Below are positions 43,961 through 51,899 of a stretch of 64,000 nt of DNA, piece after piece. Under the pieces are notes generated by a model. The model was given only the letters and a program-made list of their open reading frames with translations, did not search any database and was not told where the DNA came from. A program made the position numbers and the translations under genes. Source of the DNA: JAMXLO01 sp963799415 (lineage in GTDB: Bacteria > Pseudomonadota > Alphaproteobacteria > Acetobacterales > Acetobacteraceae). Location of the stretch: NCBI GenBank assembly GCA_963799415.1, contig CAWCXI010000016.1, positions 1 to 64,000 of the forward strand. Direction: 5' to 3'. Each line of letters begins with the position of its first letter. Within the stretch, counting starts at the first letter, position 1.

Positions 43961-45178
43961 ATGAGCGAAACGCCAGATATCGAGGCCAGCCCGACCGCGA
44001 CAAAGGTCGTCGAGATCGACAGCCACTCGATCAATTTCGGACCTCAGCATCCGGCTGCGCATGGTGTGCTGCGGCTGATCCTGGAGATGGACGGCGAGGT
44101 GGTGGAGCGTGCCGATCCACATATCGGCCTGCTGCATCGCGGCACCGAGAAGCTAATCGAGCACAAGACGTACATGCAGGCGGTGCCGTATTTCGATCGG
44201 CTCGATTACGTCTCGCCGATGTGCGAGGAGCATGCTTTCGCGCTGGCGACCGAGAAGCTGTTGGATATCGAGGTGCCGGAACGCGGGCAATGGATCCGCG
44301 TGTTGTTCGCCGAAATCACCCGGGTGCTGAACCATCTGCTGAACGTGACGACCTATGCGCTGGATGTCGGCGCGATCACGCCGAGCCTGTGGGGGTTCGA
44401 GGAACGCGAGAAGCTGATGGAGTTCCACGAGGCCGCGTCGGGCGCGCGGCTCCATGCGAACTACTTCCGCCCGGGAGGCGTGTCGAAGGATCTCCCAGCG
44501 GGTCTGGACGCTCGGATTGCGGCGTGGGCCGAGACGTTCCCGAAGTTCGTCGACGACCTGGAAGAGTTGCTGACCGGCAATCGCATCTGGAAGCAGCGAA
44601 CGGTCGATATCGGTGTGATGGATGCGCAGGCGGCGCTGGCTTGGGGATTCACCGGACCCTGTCTGCGCGCGAGCGGCGTGCCGTGGGATCTGCGTCGGTC
44701 GCAGCCCTATGACAAATACGCCGAGGTGGACTTCAAGATTCCGGTCGGCCGCAACGGTGATTGCTATGATCGGTATCTCGTGCGGCTTGCCGAGATGCGT
44801 GAGAGCGTGAAGATCATTCAGCAGGCGCTGGGCAGACTGAGGCCGGGCCCGGTGAAGGTGCAGGACCACAAATTCTCGCCGCCACATCGCTCTGAGATGA
44901 AGCGCTCGATGGAGGCGCTGATCCATCACTTCAAGCTTTACACCGAGGGGTATCACGTGCCGCCCGGCGCCACCTATACTGTGGTGGAAAGTCCCAAGGG
45001 GGAGTTCGGTGTCTATCTTGTCGCCGACGGCACCAATCGTCCCTATCGCTGCAAGATCCGCTCGACCGGTTTCGCCTTCCTCCAGGCGCTTGACGTGATG
45101 GCGAAGCGGCACATGCTGGCGGACACAGTGGCGATCATCGGGTCGCTCGACATCGTGTTCGGCGAGATCGACAGATAG
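43961..45178 (+). CDS. nuoD: NADH-quinone oxidoreductase subunit D
   Basis: The 405-residue 49-kDa-type subunit that forms much of the quinone pocket with NuoB. 'NFGPQHPAAHGVLRLILEMD' holds the conserved His region, 'YVSPMCEEHAFALATEKLL' and 'HANYFRPGGVSKDLP' follow, and the C-terminus is 'DIVFGEIDR', the family ending. It starts four bases after nuoC. Confidence 0.98.
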   Translation: MSETPDIEASPTATKVVEIDSHSINFGPQHPAAHGVLRLILEMDGEVVERADPHIGLLHRGTEKLIEHKTYMQAVPYFDRLDYVSPMCEEHAFALATEKLLDIEVPERGQWIRVLFAEITRVLNHLLNVTTYALDVGAITPSLWGFEEREKLMEFHEAASGARLHANYFRPGGVSKDLPAGLDARIAAWAETFPKFVDDLEELLTGNRIWKQRTVDIGVMDAQAALAWGFTGPCLRASGVPWDLRRSQPYDKYAEVDFKIPVGRNGDCYDRYLVRLAEMRESVKIIQQALGRLRPGPVKVQDHKFSPPHRSEMKRSMEALIHHFKLYTEGYHVPPGATYTVVESPKGEFGVYLVADGTNRPYRCKIRSTGFAFLQALDVMAKRHMLADTVAIIGSLDIVFGEIDR

Positions 45179-45180
45179 AC

Positions 45181-45819
45181 ATGGCTGAGAAAAACGACAC
45201 CGGCTTCGTTCAGCCGGAGCACTTTCTGTTCGATGCGGAGAGCGAGGCGGCAATTCCACCAATCCTGGCGAAGTATCCGCCGGGAAAGCAGGCGAGCGCG
45301 GTGCTGCCAATGCTCTATCTGGTGCAGGACCAGATGAAGCGGCAGACCGACAGCGCCTGGGTGCCGACTGCGGGCATGGATGAGGTGGCGCGACGGCTCG
45401 ATATGGCGCCGATCCGCGTCTATGAGGTTGCAACGTTCTATTTCATGTTCAACCTGCGGCCGATCGGCAAATGGCATCTGCAGGTCTGCACCACCACGCC
45501 GTGCTGGCTGCGCGGTTCGGACGACGTGGTGGCGGCGTGCCGCGCGGAGACCGGCATCCAGGGGTGGGGGGAGACGAGCGCGGACGGTGAATTCACCATG
45601 ACCGAGGTCGAGTGCGTCGGCGGCTGTGTCAATGCGCCGATCATCCAGGTCAACGATGACTTTTACGAGGATTTGGACGCCGAAAGCACGAAGCAGTTGC
45701 TGGAGGCGTTGCGCCGCAGCACACCACCGAAGCCGGGATCGGTAAAGGGCCGTCAGACATCCGCGCCCGAAGGTGGACCGACGACATTGACGACATTGCA
45801 CTTCGGTGCGGAGAGCTGA
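45181..45819 (+). CDS. nuoE: NADH-quinone oxidoreductase subunit E
   Basis: A 212-residue thioredoxin-like subunit with a 2Fe-2S cluster (N1a). The four ligands are seen in 'CTTTPCWLRG' and 'VECVGGCVNAPIIQVND'. 'MLYLVQDQMKRQTDSAWVPT' is the N-terminal helix region. A ~40-residue C-terminal extension is mostly charged and Pro-rich. It starts two bases after the nuoD stop. Confidence 0.97.
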   Translation: MAEKNDTGFVQPEHFLFDAESEAAIPPILAKYPPGKQASAVLPMLYLVQDQMKRQTDSAWVPTAGMDEVARRLDMAPIRVYEVATFYFMFNLRPIGKWHLQVCTTTPCWLRGSDDVVAACRAETGIQGWGETSADGEFTMTEVECVGGCVNAPIIQVNDDFYEDLDAESTKQLLEALRRSTPPKPGSVKGRQTSAPEGGPTTLTTLHFGAES

Positions 45820-45823
45820 GCCG

Positions 45824-47116
45824 ATGTTGCAGGACAAGGACCGCATCTTCACCAACCTCTACGGTCTGCACGATCCGCTTCTGAAGGGAGCGCGCATCCG
45901 CGGCGACTGGGACAATACAAAGGCGATTCTCGAGAAAGGTCGCGACGCGATCGTTGAGGAGGTGAAGGCCTCGGGCTTGCGTGGACGCGGCGGCGCCGGA
46001 TTCCCGACCGGGCTCAAATGGTCGTTCATGCCGAAGCAGTCCGACCGACCTTGCTATCTGATAGTGAACGCGGACGAAAGCGAGCCAGGTACCTGCAAGG
46101 ATCGAGACATCATCCGCCACGATCCGCACAAACTGGTCGAAGGCTGTCTGGTCGCCGGCTTCGCGATGGGCGCGTGCGCCGCGTACATCTACATCCGCGG
46201 TGAGTTCGCCAACGAAGCGAAGGTGCTGCAGGCAGCGATCGACGAAGCTTACGCGGCGGGGCTGATCGGCAAGAACGCGTGCGGCTCCGGCTATGCGTTC
46301 GACGTGTTCCTGCACCGTGGCGCGGGCGCCTATATCTGCGGCGAGGAAACCGGCCTGCTGGAAAGCCTGGAAGGCAAGAAGGGTCTGCCTCGGCTGAAGC
46401 CGCCATTTCCAGCGGCGGTCGGGCTGTATGGTTGCCCATCGACAGTGAACAACGTCGAAAGCATCGCGGTTGCGCCGACGATCATGCGGCGTGGTGCGGC
46501 TTGGTTCAATTCGCTGGGGCGGCCGAAGAACTCGGGTCAAAAAGTGTTCTGCATCTCCGGCCACGTGAACAAGCCATGCAATGTCGAGGAAGAGCTTGGC
46601 ATCCCGTTGCACGAATTGATCGACAGGTATGCTGGCGGCGTGCGTGGTGGGTGGGACAATCTGCTGGCGGTGATCCCCGGCGGTGCCTCTGTGCCGGTGA
46701 TACCGAAAAGCGTTTGCGATGATGTGCTGATGGACTTCGACTCGCTGCGCGATGCGAAGAGCGGACTTGGCACCGCGGCCGTGATCGTGATGGACAAGTC
46801 CACCGACATCATCAAGGCGATCGCGCGGCTGTCGAAGTTCTACATGCACGAAAGCTGCGGCCAGTGCACGCCATGCCGCGAGGGTACCGGGTGGATGTGG
46901 CGCGTCATGACACGGATGGTAGAGGGCAGGGCAGAGATCCCCGAGATCGACACGCTTGATCAGGTCACACGCCAGATCGAAGGCCACACCATCTGCGCAC
47001 TCGGCGACGCCGCGGCATGGCCGATCCAGGGACTGATCCGCCACTTCCGCCCGGTGATGGAGCAGCGCATCGCGGCCTACAAGGCGCGCACGCCGATGCG
47101 GATGGCAGCCGAATGA
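45824..47116 (+). CDS. nuoF: NADH-quinone oxidoreductase subunit F
   Basis: The 430-residue NADH-binding subunit with FMN and 4Fe-4S cluster N3. 'LRGRGGAGFPTGLKWSFMPK' binds FMN/NADH, 'NADESEPGTCKDRDI' and 'GAGAYICGEETGLLESLEGK' are family motifs. The cluster is in 'ESCGQCTPCREGTGW' with a later Cys in 'HTICALGDAAAWP'. ATG 45824 omits six upstream codons. A 70-bp inverted repeat separates it from nuoG. Confidence 0.98.
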   Translation: MLQDKDRIFTNLYGLHDPLLKGARIRGDWDNTKAILEKGRDAIVEEVKASGLRGRGGAGFPTGLKWSFMPKQSDRPCYLIVNADESEPGTCKDRDIIRHDPHKLVEGCLVAGFAMGACAAYIYIRGEFANEAKVLQAAIDEAYAAGLIGKNACGSGYAFDVFLHRGAGAYICGEETGLLESLEGKKGLPRLKPPFPAAVGLYGCPSTVNNVESIAVAPTIMRRGAAWFNSLGRPKNSGQKVFCISGHVNKPCNVEEELGIPLHELIDRYAGGVRGGWDNLLAVIPGGASVPVIPKSVCDDVLMDFDSLRDAKSGLGTAAVIVMDKSTDIIKAIARLSKFYMHESCGQCTPCREGTGWMWRVMTRMVEGRAEIPEIDTLDQVTRQIEGHTICALGDAAAWPIQGLIRHFRPVMEQRIAAYKARTPMRMAAE

Positions 47117-47121
47117 CAATG

Positions 47122-47191
47122 TCATTGCGAGGAGCGCAGCGACGAAGCAAGCCCCATCGGGGTGGAGATTGCTTCGCTACGCTCGCAATGA
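47122..47191. repeat. 70-bp inverted-repeat element between nuoF and nuoG
   Basis: TCATTGCGAG at 47122-47131 is repeated in exact reverse complement as CTCGCAATGA at 47182-47191. The inner arms (GCGACGAAGCAA... and ...TTGCTTCGCTACGC) also pair. The unit looks like a REP/MITE-class dispersed repeat found in many alphaproteobacteria (from memory). It forms a long hairpin inside the nuo message. Confidence 0.8.
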
Positions 47192-47213
47192 CGATGGTTT
47201 GGAACTTCTCATA

Positions 47214-49277
47214 ATGGCCAAAGTCACCGTCGACGGCATTGAGGTCGAAGTACCCAACGGCTCCTCTGTCCTGCAAGCCTGTGAGGCCGCGGGGAAAGAA
47301 ATCCCGCGCTTCTGCTATCACGAACGCCTGTCGATCGCGGGCAACTGCCGCATGTGCCTGGTTGAAATCGAGAAGGCGCCACCGAAGCCGATTTCGTCCT
47401 GCACCTACCCGGTAGCCGATGGCATGGTGGTGCACACCGATTCACCGATGGTTCGCAACGGACGCCGCGGGGTGATGGAATTCCTGCTGATCAATCATCC
47501 GCTTGACTGCCCGATCTGCGATCAGGGCGGCGAGTGTGATCTGCAGGACCAGGCCATGGGCTACGGCATGGATCACTCGCGCTACGCCGAGAACAAGCGC
47601 GCGGTGAACGACAAGAATCTTGGCCCGCTGGTGAAGACGGTGATGACGCGCTGCATCCACTGCACGCGCTGCATCCGCTTCATCACCGAGGTCGCCGGCG
47701 TGCCTGACCTCGGTGCCACCTCGCGCGGTGAGCACATGGAAGTGGGGACCTATGTCGAGAAGGCACTGGGTTCCGAACTCTCCGGCAACATCATCGATCT
47801 CTGCCCGGTCGGTGCACTGACCTCCAAGCCCTATGCGTTCGTCGCGCGGTCTTGGGAGTTGTCGAAGGTCGACAGCATCGACGTGCTGGACGCGGTCGGC
47901 ACCAACATCCGCATCGATGCGCGCGGCCCTGAAGTGCTGCGTATCCTACCACGCCTGAATGAGGACGTGAACGAGGAGTGGCTCGGTGACAAATCGCGCT
48001 TCGCGCTCGATGGCCTGCGGCGGCGTCGGCTGGATCGGCCATGGGTGCGGCGCAACGGCAAACTGATCGAGGCAAGCTGGTCTGAAGCCTTCGCTGCGAT
48101 CGCGGAGAAGCTGCATGGTGTGAGCGGAGATCGCATCGGTGCCGTCGCAGGCGACCTGTGCGACGTCGAAAGCATGTTGGCGCTGAAAGACCTCATGACG
48201 GCGCTCGGCTCGGCCAATCTCGATTGCCGTCAGGATGGTGCCCGCCTCGATGCGACGCGCCGCGACTTCTACACGTTCAACACCTCGATCGCCGGCATCG
48301 AGGATGCAGACGCTATCCTGATGATTGGCACCAATCCGCGCCGCGAAGCGCCGGTGCTGAACGCGCGTATCCGCAAGCGGTGGCTGACCGGCAATATTCC
48401 GATCGGCCTGATCGGCAGCGAGACGGATCTGACGTACCGGGTGCACGAACTTGGCACGGCGCCCAGCGTGCTGACCGCACTCCATGATGGTTCACACGAC
48501 TTCACGAAAGCCCTGCGTGACGCGAAAAAGCCAATGATCATCGTCGGTCAGGCCGCATTGGCACGCCCTGATGGATCGGCGGTGCTCGCCGCGTCGTGGC
48601 GGTTGGCGGCGTCGGTAGGTGCACTCACGCCCGATTGGCACGGCTTCAACGTGCTGCACACGGCCGCCGCGCGTATCGGCGCACTTGATCTGGGGTTTGT
48701 GCCCGGTACCAACGGTAAGTCGCTGGCGCGGATGCTGGATGGTGGTGTCGATGTTCTGTGGCTGCTCGGCGCCGACGAACTCGACACGGCCCGCATCGGC
48801 ACCAATACGTTCGTTGTGTATCAGGGCCATCACGGCGACGCCGGTGCTTCGCGTGCCGACGTCATACTGCCGGGTGCCGCCTACACGGAAAAATCCGGCA
48901 CCTACGTCAACACCGAAGGTCGCGTTCAGCGCGGCTTGCTCGCCGTCTATCCGCCAGGCGAGGCACGCGAGGACTGGAAGATCGTGCGCGCGTTCAGTGA
49001 AATGGTCGACCGCACGCTGCCATACGACACGCTCGACGCGCTGCGTGCGCGGCTCGAACAGTTGAACCCGGTATTCGGCCGCATCGGCTTCCTGCCACGC
49101 TTCGGCTGCTCCGATCAGGGCGGCCCTGCCGGCGATCCCGCCGCGCTGTCCGATGCACCCTTCGTGCCGGCGATCGCCAACTACTACCAGACCGATCCGA
49201 TCAGCCGCGCCAGCCCAACGATGGCGTCCTGCACTGCCACCTTCGCTGCCACGCCGCTGGTTGCGGCTGCGGAGTAG
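47214..49277 (+). CDS. nuoG: NADH-quinone oxidoreductase subunit G
   Basis: The 687-residue largest peripheral subunit, a chain of Fe-S clusters in a molybdopterin-type scaffold. The 2Fe-2S region has 'CYHERLSIAGNCRMCLVEIE' and a Cys in 'ISSCTYPVADG'. 'HPLDCPICDQGGECDLQDQA' and 'MTRCIHCTRCIRFI' carry 4Fe-4S clusters, with a His-ligated one included. The C-terminal ~450 residues are the inactive oxidoreductase fold. ATG 47214 is used; the earlier in-frame start lies in the repeat. Confidence 0.98.
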   Translation: MAKVTVDGIEVEVPNGSSVLQACEAAGKEIPRFCYHERLSIAGNCRMCLVEIEKAPPKPISSCTYPVADGMVVHTDSPMVRNGRRGVMEFLLINHPLDCPICDQGGECDLQDQAMGYGMDHSRYAENKRAVNDKNLGPLVKTVMTRCIHCTRCIRFITEVAGVPDLGATSRGEHMEVGTYVEKALGSELSGNIIDLCPVGALTSKPYAFVARSWELSKVDSIDVLDAVGTNIRIDARGPEVLRILPRLNEDVNEEWLGDKSRFALDGLRRRRLDRPWVRRNGKLIEASWSEAFAAIAEKLHGVSGDRIGAVAGDLCDVESMLALKDLMTALGSANLDCRQDGARLDATRRDFYTFNTSIAGIEDADAILMIGTNPRREAPVLNARIRKRWLTGNIPIGLIGSETDLTYRVHELGTAPSVLTALHDGSHDFTKALRDAKKPMIIVGQAALARPDGSAVLAASWRLAASVGALTPDWHGFNVLHTAAARIGALDLGFVPGTNGKSLARMLDGGVDVLWLLGADELDTARIGTNTFVVYQGHHGDAGASRADVILPGAAYTEKSGTYVNTEGRVQRGLLAVYPPGEAREDWKIVRAFSEMVDRTLPYDTLDALRARLEQLNPVFGRIGFLPRFGCSDQGGPAGDPAALSDAPFVPAIANYYQTDPISRASPTMASCTATFAATPLVAAAE

Positions 49278-49281
49278 CGCG

Positions 49282-50298
49282 ATGCGATCCTTCTTCTACG
49301 ATACCGACATCGGCCTGGTCATCCTGACATTCGCCGAGTCACTCGCGCTGCTGGTGCCGCTGCTGATCGGCGTCGCGTATCTGACCTACGCCGAACGCAA
49401 GGTCCTGGCCGCGATGCAGCTGCGCAAGGGACCGAACGTGGTCGGCCCGTTCGGGTTGCTGCAACCGTTTGCCGACGCGCTGAAGATGATCATGAAGGAG
49501 ACGATCATCCCGGCCGGCTCCAACCGGTTACTGTTTCTCATGGCGCCGATGCTGACCTTCAGCCTCGCGATGATAGCCTGGGCAGTGATCCCGGTGAATA
49601 AAGGCTGGGCGATCGCCGACATCAACGTTGGCATCCTCTATTTGTTCGCGATCAGCTCGCTTGGCGTCTACGGCATCATCATCGCCGGCTGGGCGTCCAA
49701 TTCGAAATACGCCTTCCTGGGCGCGATGCGCAGCGCGGCGCAGATGGTGAGCTACGAAGTCTCGATGGGCTTTGTCATGGTCTCGGTGCTGCTCTGCGTC
49801 GGCAGCCTGAACCTGACGGACATCGTGCTGGCACAGCACAAGGTGTGGTTCTGCCTGCCGCTGTTTCCGATGTTCATCGTGTTCTTCATCTCGTGCCTGG
49901 CGGAAACCAACCGCTCGCCATTCGACCTGCCCGAAGGCGAGAGCGAAATCGTCGCCGGTTTCTTCGTCGAATACAGCGCCATGGCCTTCGCATTATTCTT
50001 CCTCGGCGAATACGCCAACATGATCCTGATGAGCGGAATGACCACCATCCTGTTTCTCGGCGGCTGGCTGGCGCCGTTCGGCGTGGTGCCATTCACCTGG
50101 ATACCCGGTCCGATCTGGTTCATCCTCAAGGTCTGCTTCTGCCTGTTCGTGTTCCTATGGGTGCGCGCGACCTTCCCGCGCTATCGCTACGATCAGCTCA
50201 TGCGCCTCGGTTGGAAGGTGTTTCTGCCGCTGTCACTGATCTGGCTGACACTGACCGCCGGAGCGCTGATGCTGTTTGGGTGGCTGCCCAATGCATGA
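49282..50298 (+). CDS. nuoH: NADH-quinone oxidoreductase subunit H
   Basis: A 338-residue membrane subunit with about eight helices that links the peripheral arm to the proton pumps. 'YLTYAERKVLAAMQLRKGPN' and 'GPFGLLQPFADALKMIMKE' are the conserved loops; 'CLAETNRSPFDLPEGESE' is the hallmark motif. It ends 13 bases before nuoI. Confidence 0.98.
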   Translation: MRSFFYDTDIGLVILTFAESLALLVPLLIGVAYLTYAERKVLAAMQLRKGPNVVGPFGLLQPFADALKMIMKETIIPAGSNRLLFLMAPMLTFSLAMIAWAVIPVNKGWAIADINVGILYLFAISSLGVYGIIIAGWASNSKYAFLGAMRSAAQMVSYEVSMGFVMVSVLLCVGSLNLTDIVLAQHKVWFCLPLFPMFIVFFISCLAETNRSPFDLPEGESEIVAGFFVEYSAMAFALFFLGEYANMILMSGMTTILFLGGWLAPFGVVPFTWIPGPIWFILKVCFCLFVFLWVRATFPRYRYDQLMRLGWKVFLPLSLIWLTLTAGALMLFGWLPNA

Positions 50299-50311
50299 AG
50301 GACTTTGCTGA

Positions 50312-50800
50312 ATGGCGTTCCTCGACCGCACCGCACGCAGCATGCTGCTGGGCGAACTCGTCGCCGGGCTCGGGCTGACACTGCGTTACTTCTTCAAGCC
50401 CAAGGCAACGATCAACTACCCGTACGAAAAGGGCCCCATCAGCCCGCGCTTCAAGGGGGAGCATGCGCTGCGCCGTTACCCCAACGGCGAGGAACGCTGC
50501 ATCGCCTGCAAGCTGTGCGAGGCGATTTGTCCCGCCCAGGCGATCACCATCGAGGCCGAGCCGCGCGAGGATGGCTCCCGCCGCACCACGCGCTATGACA
50601 TCGACATGACCAAATGCATCTACTGCGGGCTGTGCGAGGAAGCCTGCCCGGTCGATGCCATCGTCGAAGGCCCGAACTTCGAGTTCGCCGCCGAAACGCG
50701 CGAGGAGCTGCTCTACGACAAACAGAAGCTGCTGGACAACGGCGACCGATGGGAGCCGGAGCTCGCGCGGCGGCTGGAACTGGACGCGCCCTATCGATGA
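50312..50800 (+). CDS. nuoI: NADH-quinone oxidoreductase subunit I
   Basis: A 162-residue ferredoxin-like subunit with clusters N6a and N6b. Two CxxCxxCxxxCP motifs are complete: 'CIACKLCEAICPAQA' and 'CIYCGLCEEACPVDA'. The N-terminal amphipathic helix rests on the membrane. Its TGA overlaps the nuoJ ATG. Confidence 0.98.
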   Translation: MAFLDRTARSMLLGELVAGLGLTLRYFFKPKATINYPYEKGPISPRFKGEHALRRYPNGEERCIACKLCEAICPAQAITIEAEPREDGSRRTTRYDIDMTKCIYCGLCEEACPVDAIVEGPNFEFAAETREELLYDKQKLLDNGDRWEPELARRLELDAPYR

Positions 50801-51471
50801 TCGCCACCATCGCCTTCTATGTCTTCTCGATTATCCTGCTTGCGTCTGCCGCGATGGTGGTGAGTTCGCGCAATCCCGTGCATTCGGTGCTGTTTCTGAT
50901 CCTGTCGTTCTTCAACGCCGCGGCACTGTTCCTGATCGCAGGTGCCGAGTTCCTGGCGATGATCCTGCTCATCGTCTATGTCGGCGCAGTCGCCGTGCTG
51001 TTCCTGTTCGTGGTGATGATGCTGGACATCGACTTCGCCGAACTGCGCGGCGGGTTCCAGCGCTATCTGCCGGTCGGCGCCACGGTTGGCGCGGTGCTGT
51101 TCATCGAACTGGTGCTGGTGCTGAGCGGTTGGAAATTTGCCCCCGATGCAGCCACGCTGCGTTTGTCTCCGGCATCCGCGCAGGTCAGCAACACAGCAGC
51201 ACTCGGGCGAGTGCTGTACACGGACTATGTGTTCCTGTTCCAGGCCGCCGGCCTGCTGCTGCTGGTGGCGATGATCGGCGCAATCGTGCTGACCTTGCGC
51301 GACCGCAAGACCTCGCGCCACCAGAGTATCCGTTCGCAGACCGAACGCACGGTGGCAGAGACGCTGGAGATGGTCACCGTGTCGCTAGGTGCAGGTGTGA
51401 AGGAGACCGGTATATATCGCCCGAAGGTTGCCGAACCGGAGCCTGTCGAGGAAGCGCCTCATGGGCACTGA
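50797..51471 (+). CDS. nuoJ: NADH-quinone oxidoreductase subunit J
   Basis: A 224-residue membrane subunit with five helices. 'SSRNPVHSVLFLILSFFNAA' and 'LLIVYVGAVAVLFLFVVMML' are the family signatures, the latter being the pi-bulge helix. A soluble C-terminal tail of ~45 residues follows 'LTLRDRKTSRHQ'. ATGA overlap with nuoI and overlap with nuoK show tight coupling. Confidence 0.97.
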   Translation: MIATIAFYVFSIILLASAAMVVSSRNPVHSVLFLILSFFNAAALFLIAGAEFLAMILLIVYVGAVAVLFLFVVMMLDIDFAELRGGFQRYLPVGATVGAVLFIELVLVLSGWKFAPDAATLRLSPASAQVSNTAALGRVLYTDYVFLFQAAGLLLLVAMIGAIVLTLRDRKTSRHQSIRSQTERTVAETLEMVTVSLGAGVKETGIYRPKVAEPEPVEEAPHGH

Positions 51472-51775
51472 AGTCACTCTCGGCCACTTCCTGGTGGTGT
51501 CCGCCATCCTGCTCGTGCTGGGCATCTTCGGTATCTTCCTCAACCGCAAGAACGTCATCATCATCCTGATGTCGATCGAGCTGATCCTGCTCGCGGTCAA
51601 CCTGAACCTGGTGGCGTTCTCGGCGGCGCTCGGCGATCTGGTAGGGCAGGTGTTCGCGATGTTCGTGCTCACCGTCGCTGCCGCCGAAGCGGCGATCGGC
51701 TTGGCGATCGTTGTCATCTACTTCCGCAACCGCGGCTCGATCCAGGTTGAGGACGTGAACCTGATGAAGGGCTGA
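51461..51775 (+). CDS. nuoK: NADH-quinone oxidoreductase subunit K
   Basis: A 104-residue membrane subunit with three helices. 'LGIFGIFLNRKNVIIILMSI', then 'ELILLAVNLNLVAFS', carry the conserved buried Glu residues needed for proton transfer; 'VLTVAAAEAAIGLAIVV' carries the second. ATG 51461 overlaps nuoJ by 11 bases. Confidence 0.97.
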   Translation: MGTEVTLGHFLVVSAILLVLGIFGIFLNRKNVIIILMSIELILLAVNLNLVAFSAALGDLVGQVFAMFVLTVAAAEAAIGLAIVVIYFRNRGSIQVEDVNLMKG

Positions 51776-51791
51776 ACGTGGTCATGACGCA

Positions 51792-51890
51792 AATCCTCCC
51801 CCTCCCCTTGCGGGAGGGGGTCGGGGGGAGGGGGCTGTGCCACGCCCTCCAACCCCTCTCCCCAATCCTCTCCCGCAAGGGGAGGCGGAG
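51792..51890. repeat. GC-rich palindromic repeats between nuoK and nuoL
   Basis: Two hairpins lie in the 124-bp gap: CCCCCTCCC...GGGAGGGGG at about 51798-51820 with a TTGC loop, and CTCTCCCGCAAGGGGAGG near 51867-51886. They match the class seen at 791, 17815, 18213 and 63725. The second provides the GGGGAGGCGGAG purine stretch just before the nuoL ATG, so the repeat may supply its ribosome site. Confidence 0.7.
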
Positions 51891-51899
51891 CAGTACGCC

